This document shows positions 9,224 to 18,940 of a DNA stretch of 20,000 nucleotides, piece by piece. The DNA comes from Chromera velia. Its lineage: Eukaryota; Sar; Chromeraceae. The notes beneath the pieces are model-generated. The model saw only the letters and a program-made list of their open reading frames with translations. It did no database searches and was not told the origin of the DNA. The stretch covers positions 20,001 through 40,000 of the forward strand of contig JAHBMJ010000715.1 in the NCBI GenBank assembly GCA_018398765.1. Reading direction: 5' to 3'. The position numbers and the translations under genes are program-made. Numbering within the stretch: the first letter of the stretch is position 1; each line of letters opens with the position of its first letter.

Positions 9224-11925
9224 ATGAGCGGTGCTGCTCGTCACAGCGGCAACATTCTGCCTCCACAAAGGCACAGCAAGACGAACAGCAAGTCAACAAG
9301 CTCTGGTGTCTCGCCTTCTTCTGCTGCTGAGTGTGTTGGAAGTTTGCTGGCCTTCGCCGCCACCAAGGCATTTGTTTGTGTGGTCATTTGCCTTCTCCTT
9401 CTTCTGGCCGGTAAGAGACTGTGGGGAAGCGCAAGACCGTTTGCCGAGTCTGTAGAAAGTGCTTCGTCTTCCGCACAGAATCCGCACTTAGAGTTCCCGC
9501 CTGTCCGAATTTTGCATTTGGTGGATGCATCAGAGGCGGACGTGAGCTCATGGAAATCCAAATTGGATCCTTCCTTCAACGTCCACCTCTGGACTCTGGA
9601 GGATGTGAAGAAAGTGATCCAGGAGGACTACGCCTTCCTCGATGCCCTGGCACTGTTCGACATGAAGGACCTGAAGGCCGAGAGCCTCGTGACCAAATTG
9701 ATTCTTTTGGACAAAATGGGAGGTCAGTGGAGGGAGCAAAAAGGAAGCAGAAACCACTCACAGGTACACTCGCAGATGAACATGGATTTCTGAGTGATTG
9801 AAGTCTCTCCAGCGTCTCAGTTCTTGCATGCACATGCATCAATTGAAGCTTCATCAAATGAGTCTTTCGCTTCCTACGTAGCCTTTTCTGTTGACGGTTC
9901 GTTTCAGTCGGTCGCAGCTAGTCTCTTTGCTCACCCAGCCGAAGAACCTCATGTGGCTTTTGCACTGAGATTAGTAAGACTGTCCATCATTTACATGGCA
10001 TTCGATAAACTCGTGATAAATCCATATTCATGAAGAAGAGAAGTGACGGCATGCACTTGTAAAAGCAGACTTTGACATTGTGCTCAGGCACGCAGCTCAA
10101 AGCATGCAAGAAATATAAGTGGGACCTGTCGAATGTGCGACTATAGGGTTTCGTGTTGGTATATCACTTTTTGAATTCCAATTTTCATGTGAAACCTCCA
10201 AACAATCCTGCAGGCTTTGTTGTGGACCGCGGTCTGGCTCCTTCCCCTTCCGCATCTGCCTCTGTCCTCCAAAGTCGTCTGTTGACTCTGGCAGGAAGTG
10301 GGGACGCAGTCTTTGTGAGACACAGAGGCCTCTACCTGTTTGACTCCTTTTTTGTCTACGCACCCCAACACCAACCTCTAGTCTCCTACCTCCTTCGAAC
10401 CCCCTGGACTTCCTCCTGGCCCCGCTCCCTCCTCCCTGCCTCGCGCTACACACGCCCAGGCAACGCCTTCACCCTCACAGAACGAATCTCCGAATTTGCA
10501 ACATACAGAAGAAAAGTTCCGTTGACAGCAGGAACAGGGGGAGCTGTGTCGGCAGCAGCAAATGAAAAGGAGAAGCAGAAGAGTGCGTCAGAGGAAGAGA
10601 GAGGGATTCGGGCTGTCTCCCCTTCCACCCTTCAGGCCGTTGGCATTGCAGGGGGTCCCATTTCTGTGGGAATATTTGACGATTCGATCACCTGGATTCT
10701 AGATAAACCTGCCACCTGTCTGGCGGTTTCGATTGTCTGTCTCCTGACTGTGATGCTTGCAGCCCTGTTTCTGGTCTTTCTGACCGAGTCGAGAAGGCCA
10801 GGGCCCCGTGAGAGTGTGTGGAGGTGGCTTCGGTCTAAGTTGAGGGCGTTGGGGGGGCAGGGAAAGAAAGACTCCCTTCAACAATACAGAAACAATGGGG
10901 TCTCTGGGGGGTCCCTTTTTAACCGCAGTAGCCGGACTAGAGCGGGGACAGGGGCTGCCATCTCAAGGGAGAGAGAGCGATTGAGAAACACCCCGAGAGG
11001 TATTCTCACTTCATGCGCACGGGGGGGGGGAGATTACCGCCGAGGTGGGGCGTGCAGTATGGGGTCCTCTGTGGGCACGTTCGGAGGGGATTTCTACTCT
11101 CCTCCATTTCCTGGGGGGGAGGGGTCACATTTCGACAGACAGGGCAAGGGGAAGGGAAGGAGAGGGCTCGGTAGAATGGAAAGTTTTTGCCTTCATCGAA
11201 ACAAAACAGGAGGAGGTGGAGGAATGCATCATGGAGCAGGTTCGAGTCTGCTGTCACCTCAGTACAGCCAATGGCGTTGGGGGCAGTGGGGGTTGCCTGG
11301 CAGTAACCAGAGCACCAAGAGTGGGAGCAGCAGCTGCAGCAGCAGTTTTGGAAAGTCCAAAATTCCCAACTGGATGCTCTTGGCCCCCGTGCCAGACCTG
11401 AGTGCATCTGTATGCAGGCAGACCCAGGCACGTGGATGCAGAGGCAGAGAGTGCCTGATGGGGTCTGAGGGGTTGGGCGCAGACATGCAAATCGACGTAG
11501 ACCATGAGAACGGATTGACAGGGTCAGAAGAAAACGGGGAGGTTTGGAAGAAAAAGGGGGGAATGAATGTACTCTTCCAAGGGGAAGGCAGGGAGTCGGA
11601 TGATCAGGTGACGATCCAAACGACCCTGTCCCCTGCAGGGTCTCTGTCCCCTTCCAGCAGTTCCTCTTCCAACGAGGACAGAAGTTTGATGACAAGTCTC
11701 TCTGCAGGCTCAGGAGGGGGGGGGAGTTCATCTGCCCCCTCTTCGTCCTTCTCGTCTTTTTGTTCTTCCTCTTCGCCTGCAGGGTCGGACGGCGAGACTG
11801 AGGAAGAGGAAGAGGAGGAGGAGGAGGAGACGTTGGAGCTCTTGGGGGCAGTTGGGGGGAAGGGCACTAGCAGGCAGAATCAGCAGCCCCGGCTGATGTC
11901 TGAGGGAGCACCATTGATCGTTTGA
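9224..11925 (+). CDS. GT32/Och1-like type II membrane glycosyltransferase, probably three exons
   Basis: Likely a Golgi or ER enzyme that transfers a sugar from a nucleotide donor. Exon 1 (9224-9722) encodes a short Ser-rich cytosolic tail, a membrane anchor (CVVICLLLLLAG), and then the GT32 pattern VRILHLVDASEADVSSWKS, FNVHLWTLEDVKKVI and LVTKLILLDKMG. A donor AG|GTCAGT follows. Exon 2 (about 9813-9973, after TCTCTCCAG) gives FLHAHASIE where the family has the metal-binding DXD, then ASLFAHPAEEPHVAFAL, resembling the family's 'aspghp' block. It ends at a GTAAGA donor. Exon 3 (from about 10147, or 10214) holds NPAGFVVD (family GPxxxTD) and GDAVFV. It then has a second membrane segment (about 186-211 of the exon's open frame), a Ser/Gly-rich tail and ten Glu near the end. 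An in-frame ATG at 9119 is an alternative start. The family assignment is fairly safe. Exon 2/3 junctions and the coding status of the tail are inferred. Confidence 0.65.
9723..9812 (+). other. Putative intron 1 of the glycosyltransferase gene
   Basis: The donor GTCAGT follows AG directly after the codons for LLDKMG, and the acceptor is TCTCTCCAG. Length is 90 bases, phase 1. Reading on without splicing hits a TGA at 9791. Splicing restores a long open frame that continues the family pattern. Confidence 0.55.
9974..10146 (+). other. Putative intron 2 of the glycosyltransferase gene
   Basis: The donor GTAAGA at 9974 is phase 0. The frame of the third exon opens immediately after CTATAG at 10146, which gives a phase-0 junction. 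That acceptor has a poor pyrimidine tract. A better-looking acceptor (CCTGCAG|GC, exon at 10214) is phase 1 and would need a different donor. The frame of exon 2 meets a stop soon after 10030, so an intron somewhere here is needed. Confidence 0.4.
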
Positions 11926-12839
11926 TGGAAGGAATGAAGTGGGGGTCTGCAAGCGAGCGTCGAAGAGAGGGAGAGAGAGGAGAAACAGAAATAGACAGAC
12001 TTTCTGAGGCTCTCAAGGTGTGAGAGAGACAGAACTTTGCACCTAACAAACATATTTGATTGCATGCACCGACGCCGTTCTCTTAGTGCAGCAGTGAATT
12101 TCCCTGCCTGCACCTTTCAACTTGTCTGTCATTGGGGGGAGAAGGATCGGCCAGAGCAGACGTTGGTGGAGAGGTAGGTAGATCGAGGGGTCTTGATGTT
12201 TACTGGGAGAAGGAGAGGGAGAGGGAGGGGAGGTGAACAAAGGCATGCGGCAACGACAGAGAATGAATTAATGGGAGAGTCTGGGGGAAATTGTCCTGCA
12301 GAGAACTCAAAAGGACCAAGCGGAAAGAGGGGGTTGAAGGACAGGAGACAGGCGCGAATGTCACGCCACATTGTTTGGCTTCAGCATGTAGATTCGCAGG
12401 TCCTGAACACGCTCTACTGAGATACAGAGAAAGTATCAAAAAGGGTCCCATTAAAGAAAGTTTCAACAAGATCGAGAAGAAGTTTGAACGGAATGCCAGC
12501 GGTGATTCAAGCGCAAACAAGAATGCAATTTTTCAAGCGCGAACAAGATCTATCAAGTTTTTGACATTTGAGTTTGATCCAGCTACACGACTTTCTTTCC
12601 CGGCTTGGTTGTGTCATGTTCTAGCATATATAGGTCATGTTGTATCGTGGTTTTAAATTAATGCATCAGCACATACACTGTGTGTGACTAGGTGTGTGAC
12701 CGTGAAACAGAAAAGAAACACATTGGTGCATGCATGTGCCGACTGGTAGTGGTATGCTGTGACAAAGTGCAACGCTATAGCAATTTAAATGAAACTCAAA
12801 GCAATTCTCCCCCCTTCTTTGCAAGGCTTAGTAGGTTAA
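11926..12839. other. 3' flank of the glycosyltransferase gene, no further gene seen
   Basis: This is purine-rich DNA (GAGAGAGGGAGAGAGAGGAG near 11965-11985 and GGAGAAGGAGAGGGAGAGGG near 12206-12228), probably 3' UTR and intergenic sequence. Short open frames are present but show no domain, no good composition and no splice-supported extension. TGCATGCATG occurs near 12747. Confidence 0.4.
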
Positions 12840-13745
12840 ATAAAATAAATACAGTTACTAAAATTATACTACAAACTTCTCAAACTTCACTACCATAGGC
12901 GACATAAGTCTTGTATACTCATCTTTTGACCTCTCTAGTGCCAATGAAATATGACAAGAAGTAAACATTTATACAACTAAATTAGTAAGCTATAACGGTT
13001 TCAATCAGGTGTTAATTAGGGGTTGTGGGGAGAATGTGTCTCAAATATAAGGAAACTTATTTTTTCTAAAATGACCGATCGACCAAGCCTATAAAAAGTA
13101 AGACATAAATTTATAATTCAATCTAGCTTTGCCAATTGAGGACATATAAAGCCAATTACTTTAAAGTAATACTTTACGCTGTATCTACTTTTATTCTAGC
13201 TTGCTTGATCCAGTGTCGACTTCAAAAACGAATCTTCGCCAACTCTACAAAAAAATATACAATACTTTTGTCGCCCATGGTAGTATTTGAAACTAAAAAA
13301 GAATTTTAGCTATGAATTTTATCATTTTTCTACTAGTTTTCCCTAAAAAGTTTCTGTTTTAGCATTTTTTTAACTAGTTTTTGCATGAAAGTTTTTATTT
13401 TAGAAGCTAACTTTGAATTGAAAACGTGTAAAATTATGTTATGTATAATCTAGCGTGTAATATAGATACCTTATAACTTTGAAAGTCAAATTATAACCAG
13501 AATTATAAGTAAATTAATCATAAATTATAAATGCATCTTATAGAGTCTCAGTCAAATTAAAACTAATATTTTTTAACTAGTTTTTTAACTAGATACACAG
13601 CGCCGAATCTCTCGCAGAGTCTTAAACTTCCGACTCTATGATAATTGAGATAGAGGTTAGAAGTGATGATATTGGTGATGATTAATGCAATTAAATTAAA
13701 CAAGTAGGCTGATGGTGATCACGCTCCCTAGTCCCGCTCCACGTT
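12840..13745. other. AT-rich spacer with recurring TTTTTTAACTAG
   Basis: This is strongly AT-rich DNA between the 3' ends of the glycosyltransferase and the C13 protease genes, and no gene was seen. The 12-mer TTTTTTAACTAG occurs at 13366-13377 and as a perfect tandem pair at 13569-13592. Related ATTTTAGC/AACTAG blocks are scattered between 13290 and 13600. Confidence 0.6.
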
Positions 13746-13762
13746 CAATGTGAACTTAAACT

Positions 13763-14860
13763 TCATTTTGCCTCATCTGTCGTAACACCTTGGAGAGTTG
13801 TCTGGTGTGAATCCAACGAACACTCACACTCACCTCCCCCTGCGTCATCTTCCGTTGCGGTCATCTGCACCTCCTGCGCCCCGAAAAAGTCTCTCACGCT
13901 GCCCACTCCCTCGGGATTTACGTATACGGGATTCTGTGATACAAACAGTCTGATGTGTAGGGGGGAAACGCTGCGTCTCGTAAGCATCCCCTTCTTCGCC
14001 AATTCTCGGTCTTTCCGAACGGACTTTCTGATTGCCCTCTGCAGGAAAAACGAAAACTGCCCCCCCGCAAAGGTGCTCCAGCTGACCTGCGAGCTCTTGC
14101 AGGCCATCATGAATGAATCCATTACCACCCCTCTGTTCACTTCTGAACACATCGGTTTTGTTCTAAGAACTGCATGGTTGGGATCTGCGCAGGTCTTTTC
14201 ACGAAACTTCTGAAACCGGTCCCCTATCTCAAAGGTGTCTGCCAGGCTCCCGCTGTGACACATGTCGAAGACAAACCACATTTTGTAAAATTTACTGGTG
14301 TACGATTCCATGTGCGTGATAAACTCGTCTGTCTTCACGTGCAGGTCTTGGAACCAGACCACTTCTTTGTCTCCATGGGTCCCCAAAAAGATGAACACCT
14401 TCGAGTCGATTGGAATGCGCGTGTTGTCCTGGAGAACGCTGAGGAAGGAGTTGTACACCCAAGTTTCCCTCAACTCCCCGTCGACGAATGAAACCTTGTC
14501 CTTGCCCTTGCTTCTGTGCTTGTACCAGTGACTGGGGCCCCTGACCATGTTTCTCAGCCGGGGCCCCCAATTGGGCCCCCAGTGGGTGTACGGAGTTGGA
14601 GCGACAGTGATCACATGGTCACTCGGAAGGAGTTTGCTGTTGACCAGGGCTCTCTTGTAGTTAGCCACATCTTGCTCAAAACCGGCGTTTGCTTGAGAAT
14701 AACCAGCCACTAGAATCACGAAGGTCTCTGATGTCTTTGTGCGGTCGGTGGTTTTGGTCTCTTTTTCCAACAATGCCTGGAAATGCGCGAACTTACGGTC
14801 GACTGCGGAAACAGCAAGTCCTGCCGTCAAAAGAATTAGTGCCGCTGATCCGGGTGACAT
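13763..14860 (-). CDS. Secreted C13-family (legumain-like) cysteine protease
   Basis: A 365-residue single-exon protein. Residues 1-19 form a signal peptide (Leu/Ala-rich, ending VSA), so it enters the secretory pathway. The C13/caspase-like fold is clear. FVILVAGYSQANAGFEQDVA (47-66) is the first strand and DNYxH-like region. VFIFLGTHGD (155-164) carries the catalytic His162, WFQD follows, and FVFDMCHSGSL (197-206) carries the catalytic Cys201. ACKSSQVSWSTFAGGQFSFF (253-272) is the substrate-pocket and G-x-F-T-like segment. Known members cleave after Asn/Asp (legumain) or act in GPI-anchor transfer (GPI8). This protein lacks a C-terminal membrane segment and the usual legumain prodomain, ending instead in an acidic Gly/Cys tail (CEC at 345-347). 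I call it legumain-like, exact subfamily open. The ATG is at 14858-14860, preceded by GAAAG. It is divergent from the nuclease-like gene. Confidence 0.85.
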   Translation of the reverse strand: MSPGSAALILLTAGLAVSAVDRKFAHFQALLEKETKTTDRTKTSETFVILVAGYSQANAGFEQDVANYKRALVNSKLLPSDHVITVAPTPYTHWGPNWGPRLRNMVRGPSHWYKHRSKGKDKVSFVDGELRETWVYNSFLSVLQDNTRIPIDSKVFIFLGTHGDKEVVWFQDLHVKTDEFITHMESYTSKFYKMWFVFDMCHSGSLADTFEIGDRFQKFREKTCADPNHAVLRTKPMCSEVNRGVVMDSFMMACKSSQVSWSTFAGGQFSFFLQRAIRKSVRKDRELAKKGMLTRRSVSPLHIRLFVSQNPVYVNPEGVGSVRDFFGAQEVQMTATEDDAGGGECECSLDSHQTTLQGVTTDEAK

Positions 14861-15879
14861 CTTTCAGTGAGCTTCCAGAAAACTTTCTCCTGGCTCAAGC
14901 AAACCAACAGAAGGATGACGTGCGGACAAATGAAGCCAGCAGCAATGTGTTTGGACTCGACAAGAAACGAGACGAAGCCTCTTGACCGACGAGACTCGAC
15001 CTTTGGGTTTCTCCGTACATGCCAAGTTTCTTCATGCAGGTGCTGAGCTCACAGACCCCGAAAGGTCTGAACATCGCCTTGAGGGTGTGTGCTTCTTCCA
15101 CCCACCATGCAGGCTTGAAAACAGATTTGGCGCTCATCAGCAGACTTAATAATGTGTTGCATTCATGATGGACATCTATATATATATACACATATATATA
15201 TATATATATATATAAAAATGCGTACTTAATATATATATAGCTCCGTCTCTTCTGCATGCATGCATGCATGCATGCATGTCCGTTAAGCCGTATCAAGGGG
15301 GCGCATTTCGCCTAATGCCGTATATTAATATATATATATATATATATGCAGTACCGGAGAGACACTGAAGAGATATATATGCAGTATATACGCGCGTATA
15401 CGCGTACGTTTGGAATGCGACACATGCATGGATTGTTTTGTTTGTAGATATATATTTGTTTGTGACATTGAATCTGGCGGCATCACAAACGCCAGCTTCT
15501 GACGAAACTTATTCTTGGTGGCTGTGCACCGAACTGCACGTCTGTATATATGACGGCGGCATTGAAGCTGTACGTCAGACTGACATTATTGGATTCAGTG
15601 CCTTTGTATTATATAAGGGATTGAGAAGCTGTCGTCTTTTCCCAGCCATGTTTGTTGCGCAAGACCCTTAGACGAGGTTTGAGTTTTACATTTTGCTACA
15701 TCGCTTTCGAGAAGATCTGCTGACTACAGTAGAGAGATCCTCCTTCCATCTTACTTGGAAGGAGAATCAAAATCTTCATTGTGCCAACCCATTTGAACGC
15801 AGAAATGGCCAGGATCGTTTTCAAGCCCAATCGAGAGGTGGTGTTCCGATCTTGACTCCTTTCTGCTGACCCTGGGAGG
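14861..15879. promoter_or_regulatory. Divergent intergenic region between protease and nuclease-like genes
   Basis: About 1 kb separates the two start codons and must hold both promoters. It contains (TA)n tracts at about 15177-15215 and 15328-15347, a CATG run at about 15254-15280, and a 14-bp palindrome TATACGCGCGTATA near 15390. A TATA-like box (TATTATATAAGG) lies near 15607-15618, about 270 bases before the plus-strand ATG. Promoter function is inferred from position only. A short open frame at 15438-15671 shows nothing recognisable. Confidence 0.35.
15254..15280. repeat. (CATG)n microsatellite
   Basis: This is an uninterrupted run of about six GCAT/CATG units. Every register is palindromic, so the run can form a cruciform and also supplies overlapping TGCATGC cores. 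Confidence 0.9.
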
Positions 15880-17649
15880 ATGTTTTCGAAACTCTCCGTT
15901 TCAGTGACACCATACTTTCGCATTACCAGCTTACCAGAGGGACAAATCTATGCTGGGCGCGCTTGGCTGCACATGATGGAGAAGCATCGTGCGACAGTCA
16001 GCCGTGTCCGAGTTCCCGATAGCCCAGGCGCACTTGTGCCTTGCGCACAGGGACCCTCTTCCAGTGTCCAAGCGGCAACATGCGCTCTCTACACGGCATC
16101 CTGTATGCCTTCTGTTCTGGCTTCTGTGCGTGGGCGGCCTGGCCTGGTGACAAAAATACTCGGCACCCAAAGTCAGTCTCAAAGCCGGATGAAATTGAAA
16201 GCAGAACCCGCAGAGCCTCTCTACCGTATCTCGAGCCCTGCAAACGCTGCCATGGCGCTGGAGCCTTTCGTCTACCAAGAAAGCACTTCTCAAATGCTGT
16301 CAATACAATCACACCAATCTTTCGACTCGTTCCGATACAACATGAGTGCCTCCCCTCTGCTGCCAAGCAGAGTACACCGCTTTTCCCCTTCGCTGAGGCA
16401 TCAGAGAAAATCTGGGATTTTCCGAGGCCTCTCCACTACAGTTCGTAAGCAGGAGCACGGAAATTCTAATCGACCCGCAGCCGATCGAATGCGGGTAGAA
16501 CATACAGCGAAGGAGCTCGTTCGCCGGGCCATCCGTTCTTCGGACAGTTTTTGTGGTCTCGAAGAGCCTGCGGTACCTCTCCCACATTCTGCCAAAGCTG
16601 ATATGGCACTACGGCCTTGCGATTCCACAGAAGATCTTTGGTTGTCCCTGCAGATCAAATCTAGAACATGGGCAGGAACGCGCCGTGGGAATTTGTTTTG
16701 GGATTTCAGTTCCGTTAAGGGCTACGACGGGATGCTGCTTCTTTGTGTGGCATTGCAAGGCAGTACTGGTGCTCTTCATATTCCAGGGGAGACTGCGCAT
16801 GAAAGTGTGTGTGGCCTAGCACAAGCTTGGGCTTTTGATGGTTCTTCAGTCAACCACCTTTCCGGTCTGAGAGTCACAAGAGAGGGAAAATATGACACAG
16901 AAAAGTCACGGTGCAGTTTTCGCACAGATACATGCACCTTAAAGGAAAGGCCTCTTTCTGACGTCCTTTTGTCTGCGTACAGTGATGCTGCCACTGCAAA
17001 TGAGACCCAGGCAAACGAAATCATTTTACGACCCCTTGAATACCTTCGAAACCAGGTCGTTCGGGAAGTTCAGACTGAAATGGCCACTTTGTCGTGGTTC
17101 AATGACTCGCTTTTCAATGCAGCGGGACTGAGGGCGAATGACGCTCCGTGCCCAACCCTCCCTTACGACATTATCGCCCACCTGCCAAGCAACGGCCCAA
17201 TCGGTTCAAACCCCGTAAGAATTCAAGTCAAAACTGCGTACTGGTTGCGAGACAGCAGGTGGGGCCCGCTAGCACACGTGAACTCTTACAGGCGATCGAG
17301 AGGGCGCACACTTGTACCGTATTTTTGGGGCGATTTCGACATTTTTCTCGTTGGACCCCCCCGCAACTTTGATCGTCTCCTCGCCCTACAAAATGGAAGC
17401 AAGGATGCCACCCAGTTATGGGAGATTCCCGAAGTACCCCCATTTTTCTATATGTTCTCTTCTTCAGATATGAAAGAGTTGGGGTTTGTCTCTTCTGCAG
17501 GCAAATTAGGAAAGCCCGGTTTCGATCTGGACTTCATGGAGGGGCGCCGCCACGTTAGAGGATCTCGCACAGGCCGATTACTTTCTTGGCGATATGACTT
17601 GAGTCCAAAATCTATTGAAAAGGCCATTCAAAACCTCAATGTCGTATGA
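15880..17649 (+). CDS. Protein with two PD-(D/E)XK-like (QxK) nuclease cores
   Basis: A 589-residue open frame. A TGA nine codons before the ATG supports a start at or after 15880. Residues 1-200 are Ser/Arg-rich with no recognised domain. Core 1 (about 207-305) has KELVRRAI, then AKADMALRP with Asp241, then WLSLQIKSR with Gln258 and Lys260, and then WDFSSVKGYDGMLLLCVAL and HIPG. Core 2 (about 385-525) has a helix REVQTEMATLSWFN, then PYDIIAH with Asp430, RIQVKTAYW with Gln449 and Lys451, YFWGDFDIFLV and LWEIPE. The pattern Asp, then QxK, then a late DFD plus IP strand is that of restriction-like folds such as the group I intron PD-(D/E)XK enzymes. Residues 1-200 may be partly non-coding. DNA cleavage is an inference. 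It could equally be an inactive DNA-binding relative. Confidence 0.6.
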   Translation: MFSKLSVSVTPYFRITSLPEGQIYAGRAWLHMMEKHRATVSRVRVPDSPGALVPCAQGPSSSVQAATCALYTASCMPSVLASVRGRPGLVTKILGTQSQSQSRMKLKAEPAEPLYRISSPANAAMALEPFVYQESTSQMLSIQSHQSFDSFRYNMSASPLLPSRVHRFSPSLRHQRKSGIFRGLSTTVRKQEHGNSNRPAADRMRVEHTAKELVRRAIRSSDSFCGLEEPAVPLPHSAKADMALRPCDSTEDLWLSLQIKSRTWAGTRRGNLFWDFSSVKGYDGMLLLCVALQGSTGALHIPGETAHESVCGLAQAWAFDGSSVNHLSGLRVTREGKYDTEKSRCSFRTDTCTLKERPLSDVLLSAYSDAATANETQANEIILRPLEYLRNQVVREVQTEMATLSWFNDSLFNAAGLRANDAPCPTLPYDIIAHLPSNGPIGSNPVRIQVKTAYWLRDSRWGPLAHVNSYRRSRGRTLVPYFWGDFDIFLVGPPRNFDRLLALQNGSKDATQLWEIPEVPPFFYMFSSSDMKELGFVSSAGKLGKPGFDLDFMEGRRHVRGSRTGRLLSWRYDLSPKSIEKAIQNLNVV

Positions 17650-18940
17650 TTTATATGAAAAGCTCAGGCCTTTCATCAATGACTGTTATGATTCAATGAT
17701 GATATCCTAGTCAATAAATTATTATTTTAACATATATGACGACTTAAATTCTAGTTTAAATCTATCTTCAAAATAGCTAGCAAAATAGTATCTTACAGCT
17801 AGCTAGGATTTTACAGGATTAATAATAATTTTGCTAGTAATTTTAAGTCAACATTTTATGGGATTTTACTTGGGATCCAGCTGAGGATTTTAAATAGGAT
17901 CCACTCAAAAACGAAAAAAAGATTTCAGAAGATTGTATACTAGACTAGATACTAGATTGTATAGAATTTTACCTATAAGAATTTATTCAATTTTAAAAGT
18001 TAAAATCTCAGCAATTTTATGGAACTTGAATTTTAGCTAAGATTTTAGCATATTTTTAATATTTTAGCGGGTCCTGCAAATTTGTGGAATAATCACTGGG
18101 ATTCTAGCTTGGATTTTACTAAATTTTAAAATCTTTAGCTAGCATACAACATATTTCAAAAGTTACTTTTATTTTCCATTAAAATTTTCTTATTTGATCA
18201 ATTAAAAAACAATGGTTATTTTAATATTTTTTAATTTTTAAATGATTTTTACTTTTTTCTTCTATTTTTCTTTTTCTCATGTCAAACCTAGTGTCAAACT
18301 AACTTTCACTAAGAACTATGTTGTAGACAAAAGAAAGACGGACGTGCTAGGAACGTTGTGGGAAGACCTCAAATCCATCTCCCCCTGTTAACTGTTTAAA
18401 TGTTGTTCTGCATAAACTTGTTCATATGTTGCACGAATCTCTAAGCACGAATCAACAACTGTTGAAGTTGTTCAAGTGTTCAAAATTGTGTTCAATCTTA
18501 GTGTTCCAACTTGTAAAGTGTTCCATATGTAATTCAAGTTGTTTAATATACGTCTTGATCGAATTATTTAAACCGACCTCTATAAGACAAAACGGTAACA
18601 GTGTTCTAGGGCACCACTAAATCACTTATCACTTATCACTTAAGTCACTAGCGAAGTCATCGTCGGAGGATAATAATCAATCAATAAAAATAAAATAAAA
18701 ATAAATTTACCCTGGATACTGTATTTTTTCTTTTGTTTGAAAATAATAAGCTAACCCCTATATAGTGCTATAGCTAAATAGGATTTTATTTTTTTTTTAA
18801 GGATTGAATTGACTACATTTTTTAACTTTTTTTAGATTGCTCACTAGATTGCTTATCGATAGTATCATCATACTATGATCATAGTGGTAGCCTGATAGTA
18901 AATATTCAAAGTCGGTCCTAGAGTCGGTCTCGTTTCATCA
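17650..18940. other. AT-rich spacer with recurring GGATTTTA
   Basis: No gene was seen. GGATTTTA occurs at 17806, 17861, 17885, 18111 and 18781, amid many ATTTTAGCT and GCTAG blocks, so this looks like decayed repetitive DNA. CACTTAT is repeated in tandem near 18614-18640. T- and A-runs are frequent between 18200 and 18260 and between 18680 and 18835. Confidence 0.55.

Noticed and set aside
9776-9793. 18-base micro-exon in the glycosyltransferase gene
   Set aside because: The phases would fit, but the following intron would be only 19 bases, too short for ordinary splicing. Joining 9722 directly to 9813 gives a better match to the family.
15438-15671. 77-codon frame before the nuclease-like gene as an upstream exon
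   Set aside because: No convincing donor leads into the frame of the downstream gene, and the translation shows nothing recognisable.
16041-16448. 135-codon plus-strand frame with a signal-like start, overlapping the nuclease-like gene
   Set aside because: It is a different frame within a longer open frame that carries recognisable cores, and nothing matches beyond the hydrophobic start.
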